In this document: positions 5,284-11,958 of the stretch, one piece after another | Layout of the letters: the number at the start of each line of letters is the position of its first letter | How positions within the stretch are numbered: the stretch's first letter is position 1 | Source: JAFIHK01 sp041441455 | GTDB lineage: Bacteria > Bacteroidota > Bacteroidia > Bacteroidales > UBA932 | DNA: 11,958 nt | Reading direction: 5' to 3' | Assembly: GCA_041441455.1 (NCBI GenBank) | Contig: JASDTB010000071.1 | Coordinates: 1 to 11,958, forward strand | Translations under genes and position numbers: made by a program | Notes under the pieces: model-generated | Database searches by the model: none | What the model saw: only the letters and a program-made list of their open reading frames with translations | Told to the model about the DNA's origin: nothing

Positions 5284-5931
5284 ATGAAAATTCCAAATCT
5301 CAAGGGAAAGGAGGCTCAACTTTTACTTGCTCCTGTCCCAAGAATTGAAAGTTTATTAATTGAATCGGAACCGCCGGCTGATGCAAAACAGTCAGCGGTT
5401 CTGGCTCTTTTATTCTGCGATAAACTACCTGAAACGCATCAAGATCTTCTTGATATGAAGTTACTGTTCATCGTTCGAAACAGCTACGACGGAGTTCACT
5501 CCAATCAAGTTGCTTTTCCTGGAGGAAAGTGCGAAGAGGGCGACCTCTCTTTTATCGAAACAGCTTCGCGCGAAGCCTTCGAAGAGATGGGTATAGAAAA
5601 AGAGAGCTATAAAGTTATCGGAGAATTGACCCATATTTATGTTCCACCTAGCAATTTCACAATCTATCCAGTGTTAGCCGTTACAAATTCAAAACCTGAA
5701 TTCATCCCCGACAGTAGAGAGGTTAAGGAGTGGATGTTGGTTAGTATACGGGAATTTGCTCCAGAGAATGTAAAAATGGTAAAAGTAAAAAGGACAAAGG
5801 ACGATTTGTCCGATGCCCCTTGTTTTATTGTAAATGGCCACATTCTTTGGGGTGCCACTGCTATGATTGTGTCGGAAATCTACCAACTCATGTTGGAGGC
5901 TGCCAGTCTTAAATTGTTCTGCAACTCATAA
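5284..5931 (+). CDS. Nudix hydrolase of the CoA pyrophosphatase type (NudL-like)
   Basis: The 215-residue product carries the Nudix signature in the form used by coenzyme A pyrophosphatases: LLFIVRNSYDGVHSNQVAFPGGK (residues 60-82) matches the extra UPF0035 motif just before the Nudix box, and REAFEEMGI (96-104) supplies the metal-binding glutamates. Family members split CoA or oxidised CoA into phosphopantetheine and 3',5'-ADP in the cytoplasm, and some act on other nucleoside diphosphate derivatives. There is no signal peptide. It starts 12 bp after the oligopeptidase stop and probably shares its transcript, although no functional link is obvious. The last 17 codons lie on top of the 3' end of the opposing serine hydrolase gene. 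The tail after WGATAMIVSEIYQLML is likely lineage-specific. The Nudix assignment is sure; the substrate is inferred. Confidence 0.88.
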   Translation: MKIPNLKGKEAQLLLAPVPRIESLLIESEPPADAKQSAVLALLFCDKLPETHQDLLDMKLLFIVRNSYDGVHSNQVAFPGGKCEEGDLSFIETASREAFEEMGIEKESYKVIGELTHIYVPPSNFTIYPVLAVTNSKPEFIPDSREVKEWMLVSIREFAPENVKMVKVKRTKDDLSDAPCFIVNGHILWGATAMIVSEIYQLMLEAASLKLFCNS

Positions 5932-7310
5932 AGTTCATTATCAAAACTCTCTATATAAGATCTTGAATTACAGAGGACAACCGTATTCATTCCATTACCC
6001 ATCACCCACATAACAGCTGTTCCAGCTAAATTACCTGTATGATAGCAACAGTTTTGAAAAAAGAGCGAGTGGTTGACCATCCAGCCTAATGCATATCTGT
6101 TATTTGCAGCTGAAGGGGTCAACATCATTGATCTAGTTTGAGGGGTAATAATATCTGGCACTTTTGTATTACCATCCATATGAGCTAACAGTTTAAGCAT
6201 TTGTGGTGCCGAGGCTATCACTCCGCCAGCTGCTGCTATTACCTGCATCTCATTTCCATATCCGTTTGTTCCAGATTGGGAGTAGTAGACAACCTCATTT
6301 GGTCTCTTCTGAGAACGGTCTCCTCCAATGTGGATATCATTGATTCCTGCTTGAAGCAAAACCTCCTTCATATAAGTCTCATAGCTTTTCCCAGATACTT
6401 TTTCGATCACTTTACCCAAAATGCCGAATCCCATATTGAAATATGAGTATTTTGTACCTGGTGTTACCTGGTTTTTCTGTAGTTCAGTTAAGACAAAATT
6501 GATTCTCTGGTCTAAGGTTTGCCCATAGAATGTCGAAGTAAACATCGGGTCGGGGTTGTTTGACCAACCACTTGTATTACTTAAAAGATGACGAATGGTC
6601 ACTTGTGAAGCCATTGGAGCTGTATTTGGAAACTCATTCTGCAATATGCCTCCCGCTCCGAAAACATTTCGGTCTAGGTCAATTTTTCCAGCTTCATATA
6701 GTTTAAGAATACAAAGTGATGTGAATTGTTTCGAAATGCTTGCTAAGCGGAACAACATGTCTGGCTTCACTCTTGTTGCACTCTCTTTGATTGCAAATCC
6801 CAACCCTACAGAATAGACAATCTGTTCATCTTTGGAGATTGCAAACGAAACTCCTGGGATATCAAATTTTTTCATGAATGCCAGGATAAGATTGTCTAGA
6901 GTGGCTCTACCGCTCTGCACTAATGCCATAAAGCTTTTGCTCTTTCCCGATTCTGATGTGATTGTGATGCTGGCAGTATTTGTAAAGTCAATTGAGGTGG
7001 AGTTGTTTGTGTATGGAACTCCGTTGATAGAGATTGTTGCCTTTGGCGATACTGTTATTGTGGGTTTTAGCGAAGTAAGTGAGACTCCTTCGGGAACTGA
7101 GAGGTAGATATTGCCTCCGGAAACAAATGAGTTGCAGTCCGACGACAAAGATGGATTCGAGGATCTGTTGATGCTAAAGGTTATTAGTTCGTTGGCATCT
7201 GATTTTGGCTCCGGAATAATATTCATCGAATCTTTCGAACAAGATCCGATGAATATTGCTATAAGAACAACCGTAAGGAGCTTTAAGGTTGTTTTGATCA
7301 TTGGTGTCAT
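5880..7310 (-). CDS. Beta-lactamase-fold serine hydrolase, lipoprotein
   Basis: This 476-residue protein begins with a signal peptide ending in the lipobox IGSC (Cys24 from the ATG at 7310; the in-frame ATG at 7301 is equally possible). Residues of about 40-130 look like a beta-sandwich domain of the DUF5018 kind, frequent at the N-terminus of Bacteroidota lipoproteins. The rest is a class C beta-lactamase/penicillin-binding-protein fold: the nucleophile motif SISK (Ser191 to Lys194), YFN (Tyr290 to Asn292) and HTG (His424 to Gly426), with HLLSNTSGW and YFNMGFGILGKVIEKVSG as family landmarks. Such proteins may be D-Ala-D-Ala peptidases, esterases or D-amino-acid peptidases; sequence does not decide which, and true beta-lactamase activity should not be assumed. 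It lies 18 bp after the aminopeptidase P stop and is probably cotranscribed with it. Its C-terminal codons overlap the convergent Nudix gene by 52 bp. Confidence 0.88.
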   Translation of the reverse strand: MTPMIKTTLKLLTVVLIAIFIGSCSKDSMNIIPEPKSDANELITFSINRSSNPSLSSDCNSFVSGGNIYLSVPEGVSLTSLKPTITVSPKATISINGVPYTNNSTSIDFTNTASITITSESGKSKSFMALVQSGRATLDNLILAFMKKFDIPGVSFAISKDEQIVYSVGLGFAIKESATRVKPDMLFRLASISKQFTSLCILKLYEAGKIDLDRNVFGAGGILQNEFPNTAPMASQVTIRHLLSNTSGWSNNPDPMFTSTFYGQTLDQRINFVLTELQKNQVTPGTKYSYFNMGFGILGKVIEKVSGKSYETYMKEVLLQAGINDIHIGGDRSQKRPNEVVYYSQSGTNGYGNEMQVIAAAGGVIASAPQMLKLLAHMDGNTKVPDIITPQTRSMMLTPSAANNRYALGWMVNHSLFFQNCCYHTGNLAGTAVMWVMGNGMNTVVLCNSRSYIESFDNELYELQNNLRLAASNMSW

Positions 7311-7328
7311 GGGTCAGATGTTGTGGGG

Positions 7329-8720
7329 CTATTTACTCATTTCTCTTTCAACATCTTCTACAGTTATTGGAAGTCTCTTTGAGCCTAACAATCTGCATCC
7401 ATTTGGAGTTATCAAGATATCGTCTTCTAGTCTTATGCCTCCAAAGTCGTAATATGCAGTTAATTTGTCGAAATTGATAAACTCTGCATTGGTGTTGTCT
7501 CTCTTCCACTTTTCTATAAGTGCCGGGATGAAGTAGATTCCAGGTTCAACTGTTAGTGCATGCCCTACTTTCAACTCTTTTCCCATACGTAGTGAGCGTA
7601 ATCCAAATTGTGTTGCGCGAACGATTTGGTCGTTATAACCTACATAGTTTTCTCCAAGGTCTTCCATATCGTGCACATCTAGTCCCAGTTGATGGCCTAG
7701 ACCGTGAGGCATAAAGAGGGCGTGCGCTCCTGCTGCTACGGCTTCGTCTGCACTCCCTTTCATCAAACCGAGATTAATCAGTCCCTGAGCCAAAACTTTA
7801 GCCGAGGCAAGGTGCACCTCTCTGTAGGTTATTCCTGGTCGCGCCATGTCGATTGCTAAATTATTTGCAGTTGAGACGATTGTATAGATGTCTGCTTGCC
7901 TCTTTGTAAACTTTCCACCACTTGGGATTGTGCGGGTGAAGTCAGACGCGTAGTGGGAATTGGTCTCCGCTCCTGCATCGATGACTAGTAGTCTGCCATC
8001 TGTGAGGATTTGATGATGCATGTGATTATGTAGTGTCTCTCCGTTTTGCGACAGAATAATCGGGAACGAAGGCATTGTTCCGTTAGAGATTGAGATTCCC
8101 TCCATGATTCCAACAAGCTCCTGTTCTACCATGCCTGTTTTTGCCATTTTCATTGCGGTGTAGTGCATCATGTAGCCGATATTTGCGGCTTTGTCCATCT
8201 CTTCGATTTCGCACTGCTCCTTTATCTCTCTTAACGCAACTACTGCTTTGATAAGGCTCTCCGACACTTCATTCATCACCGAATCTATCGATTGCGATAG
8301 TAACTTCGAAAGAAGAATCTTATTATAGTCTCTATAAGGAGGGAGATAGTGAATCTTCCTTCCTTTGGCTCTCTGTTCGGCGATGTAGCTTTGGAGATGG
8401 TCATATTGCATCGACTTTTTCACTCCTGCCCACTCTGCTTTTTCTGCCAATGCTGGCTGCGGACCCATCCAGATAATGTCGTCCATGGTTACATCGTTTC
8501 CAAATAGAATCTCTTCTCCGCTGTCGGCATCTATCACTCCGGCAACATCTGGTTCGTCGAGACCGAAGAGGTATAAAAATGATGAGTCTTGACGGAAACG
8601 ATATGTATTGCTTGGGTAGTTCATTCCTACCTCAGAATTCCCAAGAATCAGGATAATTCCCGATTTTATATGGGAGAGAAGACCAGCTCTTCTTTTTTTG
8701 TAAGTGTCGTGTGTAAACAT
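7329..8720 (-). CDS. pepP: Aminopeptidase P (Xaa-Pro aminopeptidase, M24B)
   Basis: The 463-residue protein has the two-domain pita-bread layout of aminopeptidase P, which removes an N-terminal residue preceding proline. The N-terminal domain (about 1-160) starts with the AMP_N pattern YKKRRAGL, then SNTYRFRQDSSFLYLFGL. The catalytic domain supplies all five metal ligands: Asp248 (VIDAGAE), Asp260 (SDFTRT), His343 (MPHGLGHQLG), Glu392 (VEPGIY) and Glu432 (GGIRLEDD). His339 matches a catalytic histidine of the E. coli enzyme. No signal peptide is present, so it should act in the cytoplasm with two metal ions, usually manganese. Length is normal for the family. The ATG at 8720 is supported by a promoter box only about 20 bp upstream of it. 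It heads an apparent two-gene unit with the serine hydrolase and is divergent from the SusC-like gene. Confidence 0.95.
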   Translation of the reverse strand: MFTHDTYKKRRAGLLSHIKSGIILILGNSEVGMNYPSNTYRFRQDSSFLYLFGLDEPDVAGVIDADSGEEILFGNDVTMDDIIWMGPQPALAEKAEWAGVKKSMQYDHLQSYIAEQRAKGRKIHYLPPYRDYNKILLSKLLSQSIDSVMNEVSESLIKAVVALREIKEQCEIEEMDKAANIGYMMHYTAMKMAKTGMVEQELVGIMEGISISNGTMPSFPIILSQNGETLHNHMHHQILTDGRLLVIDAGAETNSHYASDFTRTIPSGGKFTKRQADIYTIVSTANNLAIDMARPGITYREVHLASAKVLAQGLINLGLMKGSADEAVAAGAHALFMPHGLGHQLGLDVHDMEDLGENYVGYNDQIVRATQFGLRSLRMGKELKVGHALTVEPGIYFIPALIEKWKRDNTNAEFINFDKLTAYYDFGGIRLEDDILITPNGCRLLGSKRLPITVEDVEREMSK

Positions 8721-8745
8721 TGTTTTGGTAGTTTTCGTGTTTTAA

Positions 8746-8772
8746 CAAAGATAATAAATCTTTATATCTCAA
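8746..8772 (-). promoter_or_regulatory. Promoter of pepP
   Basis: On the minus strand, TATCTTTG (8746-8753) is a perfect TAnnTTTG box. The nearest TTG upstream (8770-8772) is only 16 bp away, shorter than usual, so the -33 element is uncertain. Transcription would start near 8740, giving a leader of about 20 nt. Confidence 0.5.
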
Positions 8773-8783
8773 TGCTATGCTAC

Positions 8784-8814
8784 TTGCTTTTATTGAAATT
8801 CCTCACTATTTTTG
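8784..8814 (+). promoter_or_regulatory. Promoter of the SusC-like gene
   Basis: TTG (8784-8786) is followed after 20 bp by TATTTTTG (8807-8814), a perfect TAnnTTTG box. Transcription would start near 8820, giving a leader of about 110 nt. The leader contains GTTTGAA (8825-8831) and its complement TTCAAAC (8858-8864), a possible long-loop hairpin. The box lies about 30 bp from the opposing pepP promoter, so one regulator could affect both. Confidence 0.6.
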
Positions 8815-8874
8815 CGCAAGAATTGTTTGAACAAAAGCAGATTAGAGTTGTTGTAGATTCAAACCTAAAAACTC

Positions 8875-8928
8875 ATGAAACACAATCCCCATAATATTTT
8901 CAAAACATTTATTCACTTAAATACTTAA
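8875..8928 (+). promoter_or_regulatory. 17-residue upstream ORF in the SusC-like leader
   Basis: ATG at 8875 opens MKHNPHNIFKTFIHLNT, ending in TAA at 8926-8928, two bases before the receptor's ATG at 8931. The arrangement TAA-CT-ATG is the same as before the oligopeptidase gene. It could be a leader peptide coupling translation, or chance in AT-rich DNA where TAA is common. Confidence 0.3.
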
Positions 8929-8930
8929 CT

Positions 8931-11900
8931 ATGTACGTTTCTAAAAAAATGTTTCGCTTCTACCGTACGGTTATAGCGACTCTGGCCATGGTACTGGTTT
9001 TCGGTACCGTTGGGGCTCAGAACATCAAAGTTACTGGAAAGGTAACAGACAAGAACGGTGAACCAGTTATTGGCGCATCAGTTCTGCTAAAAGGTACAAA
9101 GACAGGTGCTGCTACTAACATTGATGGTAGCTACGACGTCTCTGTACCAGGAAACGGAGTTCTAGTCTTCTCTGCTTTAAGCTACAAGACTCTTGAGATT
9201 CCGGTAAATAACAGATCTAATGTTAGTGTTGTTCTTGAAGATGACGCTGTACTTTTAGAGGAGCTTGTGGTTGTTGGTTTTGGCACTCAGAAAAAAGAGA
9301 ACCTTACAGGTGCTGTTTCTACTGTAGATGTTTCTAAATCTCTACAAGGTAAACCAATTGTTGACGTTGCAAAAGGTCTTCAAGGTGTTGTTCCTGGTTT
9401 GACAGTTACATTTGCAAATGGTGGAATCAACAGCTCTCCAGTTATTAATATTCGTGGTATGGGTACTGTGAACGCTACTAACGGTGGTTCACCTCTTATC
9501 ATTGTTGACAATGTTGTAGTGTCTGATCTATCTGTAGTTAACCCAGAGGATATCGAAAGTATCTCTGTTCTTAAAGATGCTGCTTCGACCTCTATCTATG
9601 GTGCTCGCGCTGCTTTTGGTGTAATGTTGGTTAAAACTAAATCAGGTAAAAAATCTGACAAGTTCCAAGTTAACTACTCTAATAACTTCGCATTTAGCAC
9701 CCCTACTCTTCTTCCTGAATTTGCTAAAGATCCTGTAGCAGAGATCAGAGCTACTGATGCTGCTCTTTCAAGATTTGGTGGCACTGGTATGGAGGTATTC
9801 GGTATGACTGCTGCTACTTTGATACCTGGTATCGAAAAGTGGTTGAGCACTTACAAGAATAACCGCGATGGTGATAAGATGGTTAAAGGTGAAGACTGGG
9901 ACATCGTAAATGGTCGTGTTAACTTCTTTAGAATTTGGGACCCTGTAGATGTAATGTTCCAAAAATGGATTCCTCAACAAAATCATAATATCCAAATCTC
10001 AGGTGGAACTGATAAATTGAATTTCTATGTTTCTGGTGCTTACAACTACCAAGAGGGTGTATTGAAAATCAATACAGATAAGATTAACAAATATAATCTT
10101 ACTTTGGGTGTAAATGCCAATGTGAACAAATGGATGGACTTAGAGGCTAAGATCTTAACCAGACAATACTCATATGACTATCCTTTCACCGATTATATGG
10201 ATCCATATTATACAATGTGGAGATGGGGATCATACATGCCTTATGGTAGTTATACCGATGAGAATGGAACTTTTGGTTACTTCAGAGCTGCTCAAGGTCA
10301 CCTTGCAATGGCTAACATGAATAACTATAAAGAGACATTTACTACTACAGGTATCAATGCTGTATTCAAAATTGCGAAAAACTTCAATATTAGATCAGAA
10401 TTCTCATATACTACAAACAATGGTTTGAGAAACATCAATGGTGGGCTTATCAATCTTTGGGACTTCTGGGGAGCAAATCCTCCTTTGAGAATGAACCAAA
10501 TTGGAGCTGGTGCAAATGATAGAGTTGAGTATAACTCATCAAGATCTACTCAAATTACTTCAAATACTTATGGTACATTGGAACAAGCTTTCGGTGATCA
10601 TAAATTCAAAGTAATTGCTGGTCTCTCATTTGAAAATGGCGACTATATTTATCAATCTAGCCAAAGAAGAACATTGATGGACCCTAGCAATCCTCAAATT
10701 CCTCTTGCAACTGGCGACCAATATGTTGGTGGTGACAGATCTGATTGGGCTGTAGGCGGTCTTTTCGGTAGAATTAACTACGATTATTTAGGTAAATATT
10801 TGTTAGAAGTAAACGGTAGATTTGACAGTTCTTCTAGCTTCCCTGCTGATTCTCGTTGGGCGTTCTTCCCTTCTGCTTCGATTGGTTATAGAATTACTGA
10901 AGAGCCTTGGATGAAAAACATTAAGAAAGTTTTAACCGATGCTAAAATTAGAGCTTCTTATGGTAGTATTGGTAACCAAGATGTTGGACAAGACAGATTT
11001 ATCGCAACAATGACAACATCTGCAAACTTGAACTGGCTGATTCCTGCTGGAACACGTCCTATTTTCACTGGTAATCCTGCAAACGTTTCTAGAGATCTTA
11101 AATGGGAAACTATTAATACTATCAACATAGGTTTAGACCTTAAATTCTTAAAAAATAACCTAGTAGTTTCTGCTGATTGGTTCCAACGCCAGAACAATAA
11201 TATGATTGCACCTGGTGCAACTCTTCCTTCTGCTTTCGGAGCTGCAGCTGCTGCTATCAATGCTGGTTCTATGAGAACTAGAGGTTGGGAAATTACAGCA
11301 AGCTATACTCATAATTTTGGTAAAGATGCTTATGGTTATGTAAATGCATCATTGTCTGATTACGAAAGTGTAATTACTGAGTGGACAGGTAATGATAACA
11401 AAATGCTTTATACTAACTATGCAGGTAAAGTTGTTGGAGAGATCTGGGGCTTTAAAAATGCTGGATTCTTCAAAGATGCAAACGATGTAGCTACTTCTCC
11501 AAGTCAATCAACTCTTCAAAATGGATCATTTGTATATGGCCCTGGTGATGTTAAGTATGCTGACTTAGATAATAATCAAATCATTAATGGTGGTAACCAA
11601 ACATTATCAAATCCTGGTGACTTGACAGTTATCGGTAACACTACTCCTCGTTACCAATATAGCTTCCGTCTTGGTGGTGGCTGGAAAGGTTTCGACATCG
11701 ACATGTACTTCCAAGGTGTTGGCAAGAGAGATATGTGGGGAACTGGCTCTATGGTTATTCCATTGTACAATGCAGCTAATAACACCATGTACGAACATCA
11801 AATGGATTTCTGGTCTCCAACTAATCCTGACGCGTTCTATCCACTTCCTTCTGTAGGTAGCGAAGGTGCTTCAACAATTGCAAACATGGCTGGTATTTCA

Positions 11901-11958
11901 AGCTCAGCTAATGGTACAGGAAGAAACTTCTATCCACAAGATAAGTATTTGATTAATC
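8931..11958 (+). CDS. SusC/RagA-type TonB-linked outer-membrane receptor (open at the right edge)
   Basis: The frame from ATG at 8931 stays open to the window end (1009 codons and one base). A signal peptide ends near GAQ (28-30). Residues of about 33-103 form a carboxypeptidase-regulatory-like domain (VTGKVTDKNGEPVIGASV), then the TonB-box-like EELVVVGFGTQKK (110-122) and the plug domain (about 125-240) with INIRGMG, PLIIVDN, VNPEDIESISVLKDAASTSIYG. The SusC-family signature reads GARAAFGVMLVKTKSGK (224-240), a variant of the commoner GARGANGVI form. The remainder is the beta-barrel, including NHNIQISGGTDKLNFYVSGAYNYQEG. Family members span the outer membrane, pair with a SusD-like lipoprotein lid and import glycans or peptides using TonB energy. 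The substrate cannot be told from this sequence; no glycoside hydrolase lies nearby, while peptidases do. A susD-like gene is expected just beyond the window. The ATG at 8931 is preferred to Met7 (8949) because it follows the TAACT context shared with other starts here. Confidence 0.95.
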   Translation, partial: MYVSKKMFRFYRTVIATLAMVLVFGTVGAQNIKVTGKVTDKNGEPVIGASVLLKGTKTGAATNIDGSYDVSVPGNGVLVFSALSYKTLEIPVNNRSNVSVVLEDDAVLLEELVVVGFGTQKKENLTGAVSTVDVSKSLQGKPIVDVAKGLQGVVPGLTVTFANGGINSSPVINIRGMGTVNATNGGSPLIIVDNVVVSDLSVVNPEDIESISVLKDAASTSIYGARAAFGVMLVKTKSGKKSDKFQVNYSNNFAFSTPTLLPEFAKDPVAEIRATDAALSRFGGTGMEVFGMTAATLIPGIEKWLSTYKNNRDGDKMVKGEDWDIVNGRVNFFRIWDPVDVMFQKWIPQQNHNIQISGGTDKLNFYVSGAYNYQEGVLKINTDKINKYNLTLGVNANVNKWMDLEAKILTRQYSYDYPFTDYMDPYYTMWRWGSYMPYGSYTDENGTFGYFRAAQGHLAMANMNNYKETFTTTGINAVFKIAKNFNIRSEFSYTTNNGLRNINGGLINLWDFWGANPPLRMNQIGAGANDRVEYNSSRSTQITSNTYGTLEQAFGDHKFKVIAGLSFENGDYIYQSSQRRTLMDPSNPQIPLATGDQYVGGDRSDWAVGGLFGRINYDYLGKYLLEVNGRFDSSSSFPADSRWAFFPSASIGYRITEEPWMKNIKKVLTDAKIRASYGSIGNQDVGQDRFIATMTTSANLNWLIPAGTRPIFTGNPANVSRDLKWETINTINIGLDLKFLKNNLVVSADWFQRQNNNMIAPGATLPSAFGAAAAAINAGSMRTRGWEITASYTHNFGKDAYGYVNASLSDYESVITEWTGNDNKMLYTNYAGKVVGEIWGFKNAGFFKDANDVATSPSQSTLQNGSFVYGPGDVKYADLDNNQIINGGNQTLSNPGDLTVIGNTTPRYQYSFRLGGGWKGFDIDMYFQGVGKRDMWGTGSMVIPLYNAANNTMYEHQMDFWSPTNPDAFYPLPSVGSEGASTIANMAGISSSANGTGRNFYPQDKYLIN

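Noticed and set aside
5880..7310. Calling the serine hydrolase an antibiotic-resistance beta-lactamase
   Set aside because: The SxxK, YxN and HxG motifs define the fold, not the substrate; the lipobox and extra N-terminal domain fit an envelope esterase or peptidase at least as well.
6832..7452. Plus-strand open frames inside the serine hydrolase and pepP genes
   Set aside because: They are antisense shadows of well-supported coding sequence with no motifs or promoters of their own.
8589..8894. 101-residue plus-strand frame across the pepP start
   Set aside because: It is the complement of pepP's conserved N-terminus followed by the promoter region; no family motif is present.

Overview
The window looks like a piece of a Bacteroidales (Bacteroidota) chromosome. 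Four lines of evidence point there: AT-rich DNA, lipoproteins with Bacteroidota-type signal peptides, promoters of the TTTG / TAnnTTTG class instead of -35/-10 boxes together with starts lacking Shine-Dalgarno sequences, and a SusC/RagA-type TonB-linked outer-membrane protein at the right edge. The species cannot be fixed from the sequence alone.

Layout. (1) 1-228, minus: the first 76 codons of hsdM, the methyltransferase subunit of a type I restriction-modification system that continues off the left edge, with its own promoter at 264-294. (2) 229-1654: about 1.4 kb without a convincing gene but rich in palindromes. It holds a 170-bp element bounded by 37-bp inverted arms, two 35-bp tandem repeats, two copies of an 11-bp near-palindrome and several hairpins. 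(3) 1655-2858, minus: a lipoprotein of unknown function with two CxxC pairs, abutting the C-terminal part of a radical SAM/SPASM protein. The radical SAM protein has lost its N-terminal cluster-binding part, so the locus looks decayed by deletion. (4) 2859-3129: a divergent promoter region with a possible 29-residue membrane peptide. (5) 3130-5931, plus: an oligopeptidase B-like lipoprotein followed 12 bp later by a CoA-pyrophosphatase-type Nudix hydrolase. (6) 5880-8720, minus: aminopeptidase P followed 18 bp later by a beta-lactamase-fold serine hydrolase lipoprotein. The two units converge and the last genes overlap tail to tail by 52 bp. (7) 8721-8930: a divergent promoter region. (8) 8931-11958, plus: the first 1009 codons of a SusC-like outer-membrane receptor, open at the right edge; a SusD-like partner would be expected next.

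Functionally the intact core concerns peptide turnover (an envelope-anchored endopeptidase, a cytosolic Xaa-Pro aminopeptidase) and envelope hydrolysis or uptake (serine hydrolase, SusC-like importer), plus housekeeping nucleotide clean-up. No intact new system is evident. The points most worth a second look are the truncated radical SAM/lipoprotein pair, the palindromic repeat island upstream of hsdM, the candidate small membrane peptide, and the short upstream ORFs that end exactly two bases before the starts of two separate genes.
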